64,000 nucleotides of DNA from Gp1-AA145 sp963757135 (GCA_963757135.1 CAVWQE010000007.1:49577-113576), one strand, 5' to 3'. Positions 34,872 to 44,629 are shown, counted from the first letter of the stretch. Numbers and translations: made by a program. The notes: generated by a model from the letters alone, not told the origin.

Positions 34872-35696
34872 TTAGCCCTGCGCCAATTCCTTGGCCCGCT
34901 GCGCTGCTTTCACCACTGCTTTGATCAGGGTCACCCGCAGCTTGCCTTCTTCGAGCTCCATGATTCCATCAATGGTGCAGCCTGCTGGGGTAGTGACCGC
35001 GTCTTTCAGCAACGCCGGATGATCTCCGGTTTCGAGCACTACTGTGGCGGCGCCAAGCGTAGTCTGAGCAGCAAGAAGGGTCGCAACATCGCGCGGCAAA
35101 CCGACTTTCACTCCCGCCTCCGCCAGCGATTCCAAAATAATGTAGATGTAAGCCGGGCCGCTGGCCGAAAGTCCGGTGACCGCGTCCATGTGTTTCTCGT
35201 CAACGACCACGGTGCGTCCAACGACGTTAAACAGCGCCGAAGCTGCCTCAACGTGCTCAGGCTTTGCATACTGGCCCTTGCACAGTGCGGTCATACCCTG
35301 GCCGACGACGCTGGGAGTGTTGGGCATAGCGCGCACCACAGGGGCGCCGGCGCCGAGTGCACTTTCGATCTGTGAAGTGTGTACCGATGCCGCGACTGAA
35401 ATGACCAACTGCTTGTCGGTAATCTTGTCCGAGATCTGTTCTGCGAGCTCTTGCACAACCTGCGGCTTCACGCAGATAAAAACGATGTCAGCTCCATCCA
35501 CGGCGGCGACATTGTCGGTGGTGACGGCAACTCCGAGCTTGTGCGACAATTCGTGCGCTCGGGTTTCGTGGGCGACCGTGGCGCGCACTCGCTCGGGCGC
35601 GATCTGATGCTTCTCGATCAGCGCCTTGACGAGGATGCCGCCCATCTTTCCCGCGCCGAGGACCGCAATACGCTGCTTAGAAAAATCCACGTTCAT
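34872..35696 (-). CDS. proC: pyrroline-5-carboxylate reductase
   Basis: This 274-residue protein has the N-terminal Rossmann motif 'IAVLGAGKMGGILVKAL', 'VFICVKPQVVQELAEQI', 'VRAMPNTPSVVGQGMTAL' and the C-terminal helical domain 'VTGLSASGPAYIYIILESLA' ending with 'TTPAGCTIDGIMELEEG'. It reduces pyrroline-5-carboxylate to proline with NAD(P)H, the last step of proline synthesis. GGAGG lies three bases before the ATG. It stands alone between a repeat patch and guaA. Confidence 0.95.
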   Translation of the reverse strand: MNVDFSKQRIAVLGAGKMGGILVKALIEKHQIAPERVRATVAHETRAHELSHKLGVAVTTDNVAAVDGADIVFICVKPQVVQELAEQISDKITDKQLVISVAASVHTSQIESALGAGAPVVRAMPNTPSVVGQGMTALCKGQYAKPEHVEAASALFNVVGRTVVVDEKHMDAVTGLSASGPAYIYIILESLAEAGVKVGLPRDVATLLAAQTTLGAATVVLETGDHPALLKDAVTTPAGCTIDGIMELEEGKLRVTLIKAVVKAAQRAKELAQG

Positions 35697-35825
35697 CTTC
35701 CTCCGTTGAGCGGATGGCCCGGTGTAAACACCAAGTGTGCATTCGGTTGTAAAGGAAGTTTGAAGATACCACAGAGCATGTGGTTGGGTGATCGAGCTAA
35801 CAGCTCGAAGCTAGAAGCTTTGTTT

Positions 35826-37385
35826 TCACTCCCACTCGATCGTGCCCGGCGGCTTGGAAGTAATGTCGTACACCACGCGGTTCACGCCCGGCACTTCATT
35901 CACAATGCGGCTTGAAATGATCTTCAATACTTCATGCGGAAGTGGCACCCAGTCGGCCGTCATGCCGTCATCGGAATGCACGGCCCGAACCGCGCACGTG
36001 TAAGCGTAAGTCCGCTGATCGCCCATCACGCCGACGGACATCACCGGCAGCAACACCGCAAACGACTGCCAGATTTTTGTGTACAGACCGGCGCTCTTGA
36101 TCTCATTCACTACAATCTCGTCGCAGTCGCGCAGAATCGCCAACCGCTCCGGTGTGACTTCGCCGAGAACTCGCACCGCCAGACCTGGCCCGGGAAATGG
36201 CTGGCGTTGAAGAATCTCTTCCGGCATGCCGAGATCGCGCCCGATCTTGCGAACTTCATCTTTGAATAACTCTTTCAGCGGCTCGATCAGCTTAAGCTTC
36301 ATTTTGTCCGGCAGCCCGCCGACGTTGTGATGGGACTTAATCACCTGCGACGGCCCGCGCACTGAAACCGATTCGATCACATCCGGATACAGAGTCCCCT
36401 GCACCAGCCACTCAACCTCGCCTTCCTTTTTCTCGATGCGCTGCGCTTCCTCATCGAAAACAGCGATGAATTCGTTGCCGATAATTTTGCGCTTTTTCTC
36501 AGGGTCGGTGACGCCCGCGAGCTTAATCAGGAACCGCTCGGTCGCATCCACCGCGATAACGTGAAGCCCGAGTTTGTCACGCAGATTTTGTTGAACTTTT
36601 TCGAATTCGTTCTTACGAAGAACTCCATTATTGACGAAGACGCTGGTCAGGCGCGACTTGTCGCCATCGCGAATAGCTCGATCGACGAGCACGGCAGCTA
36701 CAGCCGAATCGACGCCGCCGGATAGTGCGCACAGCGCCCGCCCAGTTCCAACCTGTTCGCGAACGTTGGCAACTGTTGCATCCACGAAGTGCTGTGGCGT
36801 CCAGGTGGGCTTGGCTTTGCAGATATTCAGGACGAAGTTGCGGAGGATTTCCGTGCCCAGTTTAGTGTGCCGTACTTCGGGATGAAACTGCACCGCGAAT
36901 AACCGCTTGTCTGGATTTTCGATCGCCGCTACTGCACTCGGAGTCTTCGCAACCAGTTTGAACCCGGGCGGCAATTCCAGAGCCTCGTCGCCGTGCGACA
37001 TCCATACTTCCAGCGTGGAAGGAAGACCGCCGAAGATTTCGGAATCCGCAACCCGCACGACTTGTGCGTGGCCGTACTCGCGATGTTTGGCCGCGCGCAC
37101 TTTGCCGCCCAGCGCGTGCGCCATGAATTGCAATCCGTAGCAGATACCCAGCACCGGGACCCCGAGATCGAATACTCGCGGATCGGCCGCAGGTGCGTCT
37201 TTGTCATAAACTGACGACGGACCGCCGGAGAGAATAATTCCGACAGGTGCCTGTTTTTTGATTTGATCGATGCTGCTGTTGCAGGGGAGAACTACAGAAT
37301 AGACGTTTTGCTCGCGCACCCGGCGGGCGATCAGTTGCGAATACTGCGCCCCGAAATCCAGGACAACGATCGATTGAGTTTCCAC
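35826..37385 (-). CDS. guaA: GMP synthase (glutamine-hydrolysing)
   Basis: This 519-residue enzyme has a class I glutaminase domain ('IVVLDFGAQYSQLIARRVRE', nucleophile Cys in 'GICYGLQFMAHALGG', 'FAVQFHPEVRHT'), the ATP pyrophosphatase domain with PP-loop 'ALSGGVDSAVAAVL', and the dimerisation domain ending 'VYDITSKPPGTIEWE'. It aminates XMP to GMP. I chose the GTG at 37385 because it gives the family N-terminus; an ATG 60 bases upstream adds 20 unlike, Cys-rich residues. Confidence 0.96.
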   Translation of the reverse strand: METQSIVVLDFGAQYSQLIARRVREQNVYSVVLPCNSSIDQIKKQAPVGIILSGGPSSVYDKDAPAADPRVFDLGVPVLGICYGLQFMAHALGGKVRAAKHREYGHAQVVRVADSEIFGGLPSTLEVWMSHGDEALELPPGFKLVAKTPSAVAAIENPDKRLFAVQFHPEVRHTKLGTEILRNFVLNICKAKPTWTPQHFVDATVANVREQVGTGRALCALSGGVDSAVAAVLVDRAIRDGDKSRLTSVFVNNGVLRKNEFEKVQQNLRDKLGLHVIAVDATERFLIKLAGVTDPEKKRKIIGNEFIAVFDEEAQRIEKKEGEVEWLVQGTLYPDVIESVSVRGPSQVIKSHHNVGGLPDKMKLKLIEPLKELFKDEVRKIGRDLGMPEEILQRQPFPGPGLAVRVLGEVTPERLAILRDCDEIVVNEIKSAGLYTKIWQSFAVLLPVMSVGVMGDQRTYAYTCAVRAVHSDDGMTADWVPLPHEVLKIISSRIVNEVPGVNRVVYDITSKPPGTIEWE

Positions 37386-37422
37386 GGATGAGTTTCTCAA
37401 ATCAGAGCAGCAGATGCAAACT

Positions 37423-38406
37423 TCACATCGCTGGCGCGGGAGCATCGCTCAGAATGTGTTCCGCCTTGTCCACCGAACCATCTTCCAGGGAAGGCCGATC
37501 GGACAGTTCAGCGAGAGACGGCAACTCGTCCCCGCGAAGGATCGACACATAGGCAGTGATTCGTCCGGTGTAGAGGAAGTCTGCCACAGCGCAGTACCCG
37601 CATACGATGAAGATCACCAGAGCGGCCACGGTTGCGCGAGGAATCGCAGCCGTCAACGCGAAGGCGACAACCCCAGCAGCGCTGGCCGCGACAAATGCCG
37701 CCAGATGTGCAGCGCCAAATAGCGCGCTGACAGAAATCACAGCCCCGGTCTTTGAGATCATCAACGAAATGAGCGACGCCACTGCAGCCATTGCGCCTTT
37801 GCCATCCAGAACTGCAAACATCGTCGCCGTCGATAGCAGCCAATTCATGACTATCCACAAAACGCAGATTAAAAACCAGAACAGCCCAAGGATTCGGCCC
37901 GCGTCGGCGACAGAAATGTGCGACGATGCCCACACCGAACTTGCAATCAGGGTCGAACCTACAATTCCAAGGACCGAACTCAGGGTAGCGGCTAAACGCA
38001 GAAAGTTGAGCAAGGCCAAAGAGGAAAATCTCGGCCCCGCTGAGGAAATTTTGATTCCAAGGTCCTGCGCGATCGAGCCAATCGTTACCACCCGGCCGAT
38101 AGAGACGAGCACAACCCACGCCGTGGCGACAGCGAGCGCAAGCAAGACTCCCGTTTCCGCAAACCGAACTGCGCTGCCTTCGAAAATTCGCTTGAGTGCT
38201 CGGGCGATCAGAATGGGTTGTCCGGTGCCGAGCAGAAACCGGCTGACAGCGTTTACCGGAAGGCTGTCCAGATATTCGAACGCGAACACTACCGCGAGAA
38301 ACCACGCGGTCGCGGCGAAAGCCCATCGCCAGATTATTTCCGCCAAGACAATGGCAGGACGGCGCAAAATAAGACGAAATCCAGCAACGGCCGGCGAACG
38401 ATTCAT
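37423..38406 (-). CDS. polytopic membrane protein of unknown function
   Basis: This 327-residue protein has about seven hydrophobic segments (for example 'WRWAFAATAWFLAVVFAF', 'ALAVATAWVVLVSIG', 'TVAALVIFIVCGYCAVADF') and a short acidic soluble tail. No transporter or enzyme motif was recognised. It is read in the same direction as guaA, whose start lies 37 bases downstream of its stop, so the two may share a transcript. Membrane topology is the only firm statement. Confidence 0.7.
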   Translation of the reverse strand: MNRSPAVAGFRLILRRPAIVLAEIIWRWAFAATAWFLAVVFAFEYLDSLPVNAVSRFLLGTGQPILIARALKRIFEGSAVRFAETGVLLALAVATAWVVLVSIGRVVTIGSIAQDLGIKISSAGPRFSSLALLNFLRLAATLSSVLGIVGSTLIASSVWASSHISVADAGRILGLFWFLICVLWIVMNWLLSTATMFAVLDGKGAMAAVASLISLMISKTGAVISVSALFGAAHLAAFVAASAAGVVAFALTAAIPRATVAALVIFIVCGYCAVADFLYTGRITAYVSILRGDELPSLAELSDRPSLEDGSVDKAEHILSDAPAPAM

Positions 38407-38491
38407 GTTTGCTTCCCTCTGTCCAGCCTCCGTGTAACTCTGCGTCCTCTGTGGTTAAAAGATTTTCGGATTTTGCACGCAGACCAGGCGT
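38407..38491. repeat. short dispersed-repeat-like spacer
   Basis: The spacer between leuS and the membrane protein gene contains a CT-rich run with repeated CTC-TG-GT words (about 38413-38458) reading toward TCTGTGGTTAAAA. Similar ACCACAGAGG-type spacers are common between genes in environmental acidobacterial DNA; this is from memory, not a search. Confidence 0.3.
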
Positions 38492-41095
38492 TCAGCGCAC
38501 CACAATGCTGACTAATTTGCCGGTGTAGATCTTCTTCACGATCTGCTTTCCTTCTATAAAACTCTGCACCTTCGGATCAGCCAATGCCTTCGCGAAAATC
38601 TCCTCGTCCGATGTACCCAGCGCCACGACGATTTTCCCGCGCAACTTGCCATTCACCTGCACCGGAATCTCGATCTCCTCTTCTTTCGCGAGTTCAGCAT
38701 CGAACTTCGGCCACGCCGCTTTCAGTAGATTCTCCGTCTCGCCCATCATCTCCCACAGTTCGCGCGCAAGATACGGCGCAAACGGCGCGAGCAGTAGGAC
38801 AAACTTCCGCTGCACATCCGCGCGAAACGCCGTCGGGGCTGTTGCAGAGAACAATTCCGGCTCGGCTGTGCACGTGTTCAACAGCTCCATCAAGGCCGCT
38901 ACTGACGTATTGAAGTGCCATCGGCCTTTGAAGTCTTCGGTAATTCGCGCGATCGTTTGGTGCAGCTTCCGCAGCACTGCGCGCGCATTCGGAGTCAGAT
39001 CGCTCGCCGAATATTGGGAGTCGTATGACCGCGCCTTCACCGGTGCCTGCGAGAAAAACGCGTAGACACGGCCCAGAAACCGGCGAATCCCCTCGATCCC
39101 GGTTTCCTGCCAATCCAAATCGCGGTCCGGAGGTGCGGCAAACAAACTGTACAGCCGTGCCGCATCGGCGCCGAAGCGGGCGACCATCTCGTCGGGCGAG
39201 ATGACGTTGCCTAAATTTTTCGACATCTTGCGTCCGTCTTTGATCACCATTCCCTGCGTGAAGAGACGCTCGACGGGTTCGTCGTTCTTGATCATGCCAA
39301 GGTCTCGCATGAACTTGGTCCAGAAACGCGAGTAGATCAGGTGCAGAATCGCGTGCTCAACTCCGCCGATGTACTGATCGATCCCCTTCTCTCCGAACCA
39401 GTAGCCCGCGACTTTCGGATCAAACGGCGCACGGTCATTGTGGGCGTCGGTGTAGCGGTAGAAGTACCACGACGAATCCACGAACGTGTCCATGGTGTCG
39501 GTCTCGCGCCGCGCGGGCCCGCCGCACTTCGGACAGGTTGTATTCAGGAATTCCGCCACACGCCCCAGGGGCGAGCCGCCGGTGAGCGTGATATCCACAT
39601 TGTCCGGCAAGATCACCGGCAGATCTTTCTCCGCCACAGGAACGATGTCATCCTTTTTGCAATAGAGCATGGGGATTGGCGTGCCCCAATAGCGCTGCCG
39701 GGAGATCCCCCAATCCTTCAGACGAAAAGTTACGGTCGCTTTTCCGAACCCGTGTTGCTCTGCATACGCCGACATCTTCTTGATCGCGTCTTCGCAGCTG
39801 AGCCCGGTGAATTCGCCCGAGTTGATCAGCTTGCCATCGAGCGTGGTGAAAGGAAGCTCTTCCGGCTGTGTGGATCGGACATTCTTGTCCGAGCGCTTCT
39901 TGGCAGTCGATGCTGTACCCGAACGACTGTCGGACAAGAATGTCCGACCCACACGGTCAGTGGGAACAATCACTTGCCTCACTTCAATTCCGTACTTTTT
40001 CGCGAATTCATAATCCCGCTCATCATGCGCGGGCACGCTCATGATCGCGCCAGTCCCGTAATCCATCAGGATGTAATTCGCCACCCAGATCGGGACCTTC
40101 TCACCGTTGTAAGGATTGATCGCGAAATGCCCGGTGTTCACGCCGTGCTTTTCGATCTCACCGATGTCGCCCTTTTCTCTCGCCTTCGCCTGCTCGGTGA
40201 TAAGCTGCTGCACTTTTTCACGCAGGCTGGGATCGGCGCCCGCGAGCTTCTGAGTGACTGCGTGTTCCGGCGCAAGCTGCACTGATGTCGCGCCGAAGAT
40301 CGTGTCCACGCGTGTGGTGAAAACGGTGATCGCGTCACCTTGTGGTGAATCCAGCTTGAAATCCACCAGCGTGCCTTCACTGCGGCCGATCCAGTTGCGC
40401 TGCATGGTGCGCACTTTTTCCGGCCAGCCCGGCAAGCGGTCCAAATCACGAAGCAATTCGTCGGCGTATTTTGTCGTGCGCACAAACCACTGCTCGAGTT
40501 CGCGCTGCTCGACGATCGTGTCTTCGTGTCGCCAGCAGCGTCCGCCAACCACTTGCTCGTTGGCGAGCACGGTGCAGCACTTCGGGCACCAGTTGACCTT
40601 GCTCTTCTTGCGATAAGCCAAGCCCTGCTCGTAGAGCTTCAGAAAGAACCACTGGTTCCACTTGTAATAGTCGGGCAGACACGTGGTGACCTCGCGCGCC
40701 CAGTCATAGCCGAACCCGAGGCGCTTCATCTGCGCCTTCATCTTGGCGATGTTGCCCAGGGTCCACTCGCGTGGCGGAACTTTGGCGGAAATAGCGGCGT
40801 TTTCCGCGGGCAATCCGAACGAATCCCATCCCATGGGATGCAGCACGTTATACCCATTCATCCACATGTAGCGGGCGAGGGCGTCTCCGATGGAATAGTT
40901 GCGCACGTGCCCCATGTGCAGCGCGCCCGAAGGGTACGGCAGCATCTCCAGCACGTAATACTTGGGCTTGGCGGAGTTCTCCTCCGCCGCGTAGAGAGAC
41001 GGATCCCCTTGCCAGCGCGCAGCCCATTTTTCCTCGACTGGCTGTGGGTTATAGCGCTCGTCGCGCACGGACGCGGTTTTTTCCTCTGCAGGCAT
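38492..41095 (-). CDS. leuS: leucyl-tRNA synthetase
   Basis: This 867-residue class I synthetase has the HIGH signature as 'HMGH' in 'PYPSGALHMGHVRNYSIGDA', zinc-type cysteines in 'WCPKCCTVLANEQVVGG', the CP1 editing domain ('VFTTRVDTIFGATSVQLAPE', 'YGTGAIMSVPAHDERD'), and KMSKS as 'KMSKN' in 'GRKMSKNLGNVI'. It charges tRNA-Leu and edits misactivated amino acids. Oddly, about 29 residues (381-409) inside CP1 are encoded by a palindromic repeat inserted in frame between 'QVIVPTD' and 'ELPFTTLDGKLINSGEF'. The rest is normal. Confidence 0.97.
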   Translation of the reverse strand: MPAEEKTASVRDERYNPQPVEEKWAARWQGDPSLYAAEENSAKPKYYVLEMLPYPSGALHMGHVRNYSIGDALARYMWMNGYNVLHPMGWDSFGLPAENAAISAKVPPREWTLGNIAKMKAQMKRLGFGYDWAREVTTCLPDYYKWNQWFFLKLYEQGLAYRKKSKVNWCPKCCTVLANEQVVGGRCWRHEDTIVEQRELEQWFVRTTKYADELLRDLDRLPGWPEKVRTMQRNWIGRSEGTLVDFKLDSPQGDAITVFTTRVDTIFGATSVQLAPEHAVTQKLAGADPSLREKVQQLITEQAKAREKGDIGEIEKHGVNTGHFAINPYNGEKVPIWVANYILMDYGTGAIMSVPAHDERDYEFAKKYGIEVRQVIVPTDRVGRTFLSDSRSGTASTAKKRSDKNVRSTQPEELPFTTLDGKLINSGEFTGLSCEDAIKKMSAYAEQHGFGKATVTFRLKDWGISRQRYWGTPIPMLYCKKDDIVPVAEKDLPVILPDNVDITLTGGSPLGRVAEFLNTTCPKCGGPARRETDTMDTFVDSSWYFYRYTDAHNDRAPFDPKVAGYWFGEKGIDQYIGGVEHAILHLIYSRFWTKFMRDLGMIKNDEPVERLFTQGMVIKDGRKMSKNLGNVISPDEMVARFGADAARLYSLFAAPPDRDLDWQETGIEGIRRFLGRVYAFFSQAPVKARSYDSQYSASDLTPNARAVLRKLHQTIARITEDFKGRWHFNTSVAALMELLNTCTAEPELFSATAPTAFRADVQRKFVLLLAPFAPYLARELWEMMGETENLLKAAWPKFDAELAKEEEIEIPVQVNGKLRGKIVVALGTSDEEIFAKALADPKVQSFIEGKQIVKKIYTGKLVSIVVR
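39868..39954. repeat. REP-like palindromic element inside leuS
   Basis: Two 25-base arms (39868-39892 and 39930-39954) are inverted copies with 24 of 25 matches, separated by 37 bases. Each arm also holds its own small hairpin, TCGGACA-TTCT-TGTCCGA or its complement. The 87-base span is a multiple of three and has no stop in the leuS frame. Extragenic palindromes of this kind are normally intergenic. Confidence 0.88.
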
Positions 41096-41123
41096 GATGA
41101 ATGTTGATTTTACAACGGCGGGA

Positions 41124-42086
41124 TTATTTGGACGCTTTCACCAGCTTCTTCAGCGCCTCTACGTTCCTGCGGTCGTCGCCCGGTTCGTCAATTGGTGTTT
41201 CTGCGATGAAAGCCGCATGTGCCAGCCGCGGATCATTCAACAACCAGCGGAATGGCTCAATTCCAATCGCGCCTTTGCCTATGTGCTGATGGCGATCCAG
41301 CTTCGATCCGCGCGCGGCCTTTGCGTCATTGCAATGCCACACTCGAACGTTCTTCAGACCGATGGTTCGGTCAAGTTGGGTCAATGTTTCGCCAAAGCCC
41401 TGCTCAGAAACAATGTCGTATCCGGCAACATGGGTGTGGCAGGTATCAATGCAAGCGCCCACCGGAACATGTCCGCGCACGTGATCAATAACTTCCGCAA
41501 CCTGCTCGAAGCTGCTGCCCAGCGAGAAGTCGGCTCCGGCGGCGTTTTCAATCAGTATGGTCAATCCACCGTTTGCGAGATCAAGTCCCTGGCTTGCGGC
41601 CGCTATGGCCGCCGCCGTTTGCAGCAATCCTTTTTCGCGGTCCGCCCCGCGAAACGATCCCGGATGCAGAACAAGATAATCAGCGCACAACGCCAGCGCC
41701 CGCTCGATCTCCTCGCGAAACGCTTCGATTGACTTGAGGAGAAATGCTTCCGTTGTGCTGGCCAGGTTCACCAGGTAATTCGTGTGGATCACCAGCGGCT
41801 TCAGGTTGTAGTTTTCACGGAGCAGCATCATCTGCGCACACTGAGGCCGGCCGAGTTCATACTGCCGCCACTGCCGTGGGCTGGAAGAGAATATCTGTAG
41901 TGTGTTGCACCCCAGCCGATACGCGCGCTCCGCGGCATTTTCAACTCCTCCGGCGGACGAAGTGTGAATCCCGATCCGCCGCGCGGTTAGTTCTGGCGGC
42001 CGCACCGGAGGCGCCGTTTTCAGGATGTCTTTCTCTTTGGCGATGGACCGCCTGGCGTTGGATTTCCGGGAAATATAGCGAGGCAC
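41124..42086 (-). CDS. nfo: deoxyribonuclease IV (AP endonuclease)
   Basis: This 320-residue TIM-barrel enzyme has 'RIGIHTSSAGGVENAAERA', 'NLKPLVIHTNYLVNLAS', 'YLVLHPGSFRGADREKGL', 'ILIENAAGADFSLGS', 'GACIDTCHTHVAGYDI', 'VWHCNDAKAARGSKLDRH' and 'ETP'. These supply the His, Asp and Glu ligands of the three-zinc site of endonuclease IV, which cuts DNA 5' to abasic sites. The GTG at 42086 gives about 35 extra N-terminal basic residues before the family start, so initiation further in is possible. It lies 28 bases from leuS, same strand. Confidence 0.93.
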   Translation of the reverse strand: MPRYISRKSNARRSIAKEKDILKTAPPVRPPELTARRIGIHTSSAGGVENAAERAYRLGCNTLQIFSSSPRQWRQYELGRPQCAQMMLLRENYNLKPLVIHTNYLVNLASTTEAFLLKSIEAFREEIERALALCADYLVLHPGSFRGADREKGLLQTAAAIAAASQGLDLANGGLTILIENAAGADFSLGSSFEQVAEVIDHVRGHVPVGACIDTCHTHVAGYDIVSEQGFGETLTQLDRTIGLKNVRVWHCNDAKAARGSKLDRHQHIGKGAIGIEPFRWLLNDPRLAHAAFIAETPIDEPGDDRRNVEALKKLVKASK

Positions 42087-42271
42087 AGAAGATTATAGGG
42101 CGATGCCCCGGCGTCATCACGGCTGCGCCTCACTTCGGCCGGAAATCACTGTCCAGAGCAGAATTTACTGAATTTTCACTTTTGCTGGTACGCCGCGCCG
42201 GACAATGGTTCCGTGACTACTCAGACCTGCTTTCCTGATAGTATTTCCTCGCCTGTGGCTAGGAGTTCGCG

Positions 42272-43387
42272 TTGTTTATTGGAAGAATATTAACGGCATT
42301 GACGGCCTGCGTCCTCGTCTGCGCAGCTACCAGTTGCGGCGGCGGCTCGGGTTCGTCTCATATTCTGCAGTCCGGCGGCTCGCTCAATTGGCAGAGAATC
42401 AGTGTCCCTTCCGGTGCCGTGCAAATCAGCGGGTTCGCGGTTAACAGCGGCAATCACTGGTTCATCGCCGATCGGAGCAAAGGCTTTTACCGCTCTACCG
42501 ACCAGGGCGGAAGTTGGACGCCAATCAACACCGGCCTCTCGAACACTTTCGCCTGGAGCATCGATGTCAATCCCGCGACCGGCGATCTCATTGGCAGCAC
42601 ATACGCCGGAACCTCCGGCACACTTCCGGTCAAGTTCTACCGCTCGACCAACGAAGGCGCGAGTTGGACCGCAATTTCTACCGTCTCTCTAAGTTCAGCT
42701 ACTGCGCTGACCGGTTGCGCGTTTCCGTCAAATGGAAACATCGTCTGTGGCGGTTTCTGGGCTGCAACTCCAAACAGCGGCGCCTGGGTCTCCACCAATG
42801 GTGGACAGAGCACCAGCAATGTTTCCAATTCCACGAACATGGGCGGCAGCGTTTATTCGCTGGCAATCAATCCCGTCGGTGGCGATCTTTGGTTGGGCAC
42901 CGAGCAGATGGGCATCTACCACTCCACCGACAACGGCCTCACTTGGACTCAGGCCTCGCCCGCCGATACCAACGTCGATCCTGCAAACGGTATTCGTGAC
43001 GGCAATATCTACGGCATCACCTTTGACCGCAGCGGCGACGTTCTCTTTAGCTCTCAGGGCGGGATATGGAAGTCGGCGAAGACATCCGGCGGATACTCCT
43101 GGAGTAACGTCCTGGCGAACAGCAACACCGCCGCCGGCAAAGGCATGGGACGGGACGCCGGCGGCGACCTCTTCTACGGTCACAATCCTGATCCGTCTGA
43201 CACAACCGCCGTGCGCTGTTCCACCGACGATGGCGCGACCTGGAAGGCTTGCGATTCCGGAATTCCTGCCGGCCTTACAGCGCAGGATTTCCTTGTCAGT
43301 CCCGCTGACGGCAAGTTGTACACCGTAATTCGCGACGAGACCGGCAACGCCGGATTCCTCTATCGCACAACGAGTGCCGTGCAGTAA
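42272..43387 (+). CDS. lipoprotein with BNR/sialidase-like propeller repeats
   Basis: This 371-residue protein has a signal peptide with lipobox ending at 'CAATSCGGGSGSS', so it is likely anchored at the outer membrane or cell surface. Repeats with Asp-box-like motifs follow ('FYRSTDQGGSWTPI', 'FYRSTNEGASWTAI', 'YHSTDNGLTWTQA', 'RCSTDDGATWKAC'), indicating a beta-propeller. These motifs are structural; no sialidase catalytic residues are evident. It starts at TTG with an AGGAG-like stretch just upstream. The gene is alone in its orientation between nfo and aroF. Possible roles are glycan binding or photosystem-assembly-like scaffolding. Confidence 0.75.
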   Translation: MFIGRILTALTACVLVCAATSCGGGSGSSHILQSGGSLNWQRISVPSGAVQISGFAVNSGNHWFIADRSKGFYRSTDQGGSWTPINTGLSNTFAWSIDVNPATGDLIGSTYAGTSGTLPVKFYRSTNEGASWTAISTVSLSSATALTGCAFPSNGNIVCGGFWAATPNSGAWVSTNGGQSTSNVSNSTNMGGSVYSLAINPVGGDLWLGTEQMGIYHSTDNGLTWTQASPADTNVDPANGIRDGNIYGITFDRSGDVLFSSQGGIWKSAKTSGGYSWSNVLANSNTAAGKGMGRDAGGDLFYGHNPDPSDTTAVRCSTDDGATWKACDSGIPAGLTAQDFLVSPADGKLYTVIRDETGNAGFLYRTTSAVQ

Positions 43388-43467
43388 CTCCTTGCTGGTG
43401 ATTGCCCTGCTTTCTGTTCAAGTTTAAACTTGTACTTCCTTTCGCTTTACCTTTACAAGGAGCTTTC

Positions 43468-44535
43468 ATGCTGGTAGTCATGCAGGCGCACGCCACCGCG
43501 GACGAAATCCGCGCTGTCTGCGCCAAAATCGAAGCCCTCGGGTATCGTCCGCATTCCATTCCCGGAGCCGAGCGCACCGCAATTGGAATCACCGGAAACA
43601 AAGGTGAAGTCGAACCCGGCACGCTCGACGAGATGCCCGGCGTGCAGGAAGTCATCCGCGTCACCAAGCCTTACAAACTGGTCAGCCGCGACATGAAGGC
43701 AGAAAACACCGTCGTGTCGTTTTCCGGTACAGACGCGACCTTCGGCGGACCGGGACTGGCGATTGTCGCCGGACCCTGCGCCATCGAAACCCGCGAGCAG
43801 GCTTTCGCCGTCGCCGAGCGTGTGCATCGATCCGGAGCACAGTTCTTTCGTGGCGGCGCATACAAGCCCCGCACCTCACCATATTCGTTTCAGGGACTAG
43901 GTGAAGAAGCGTTAAAGATCATGGCTGAGATTCGCGACCGCTTCGGCATGAAGATCGTCACTGAAGCCATCGACAATGAAACGCTTGATCTGGTCGAAGA
44001 CTACGCCGACGTCGTTCAGATCGGCGCGCGCAACATGCAGAATTTCTCATTGCTCAAGAAGGCTGGCCGATCGAATAAGCCGGTGCTGCTAAAGCGCGGT
44101 ATGTCGGCGACACTCGAAGAATTCCTGATGGCGGCCGAATATGTGATGAGCGAGGGCAATTACAACGTTATCCTCTGCGAACGCGGTGTTCGCACCTTCG
44201 CCGACCACACTCGCAACACCCTCGACCTCAGCCTGATTCCCGCCGTGCAGCGCCTGAGCCATTTGCCCATCGTCGTCGATCCCAGCCACGGGACTGGCAA
44301 GCGCAACAAAGTCACGCCTCTGTCGCGTGCCGCAGTTGCTGTTGGCGCCGACGGCCTGCTGATCGAAGTCCACTGCGAGCCCGACAAAGCGCTCTCTGAC
44401 GGCATGCAGTCGCTCTATCCCGACCAGTTCGACGACTTGATGTCGCAGGTGCGCCAGATTGCGCCGGTGGTGAGGAGAACAGTGCAGGGAATTGGGGAGC
44501 ACGCTGGAGTTGGAGTCGGGGCGCGAAAAAATTGA
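43468..44535 (+). CDS. aroF: 3-deoxy-7-phosphoheptulonate synthase (DAHP synthase, type I beta)
   Basis: The 355 residues comprise an N-terminal ferredoxin-like regulatory domain (about 1-70, 'MLVVMQAHATADEIRAVCAK') and the catalytic barrel ('GLAIVAGPCAIETREQAF', 'FRGGAYKPRTSPYSFQGLG', 'ILCERGVRTF', 'LPIVVDPSHGTGKRN'). It condenses PEP and erythrose-4-phosphate in the first step of the shikimate pathway. The N-terminal domain in this group senses aromatic amino acids or is fused to chorismate mutase; here only the small domain is present. AAGGAG lies six bases before the chosen ATG; the open frame extends 66 bases upstream without a ribosome site. Confidence 0.94.
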   Translation: MLVVMQAHATADEIRAVCAKIEALGYRPHSIPGAERTAIGITGNKGEVEPGTLDEMPGVQEVIRVTKPYKLVSRDMKAENTVVSFSGTDATFGGPGLAIVAGPCAIETREQAFAVAERVHRSGAQFFRGGAYKPRTSPYSFQGLGEEALKIMAEIRDRFGMKIVTEAIDNETLDLVEDYADVVQIGARNMQNFSLLKKAGRSNKPVLLKRGMSATLEEFLMAAEYVMSEGNYNVILCERGVRTFADHTRNTLDLSLIPAVQRLSHLPIVVDPSHGTGKRNKVTPLSRAAVAVGADGLLIEVHCEPDKALSDGMQSLYPDQFDDLMSQVRQIAPVVRRTVQGIGEHAGVGVGARKN

Positions 44536-44629
44536 TTCGCTCTTACTGCCAACAATTTAAGATGTCATTCTGAACTGCTCTTGCGATAAGGAACGTGCTT
44601 TTTCCTGACCGCAGATAGTAACAACGCCC

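Noticed and set aside
41230..41732. Plus-strand open frames inside nfo and leuS
   Set aside because: They are shadows in GC-rich coding DNA with no supporting signals.
42272..43387. True sialidase
   Set aside because: Asp-box repeats are present but no catalytic Arg triad, Tyr/Glu or FRIP-type motif was seen.
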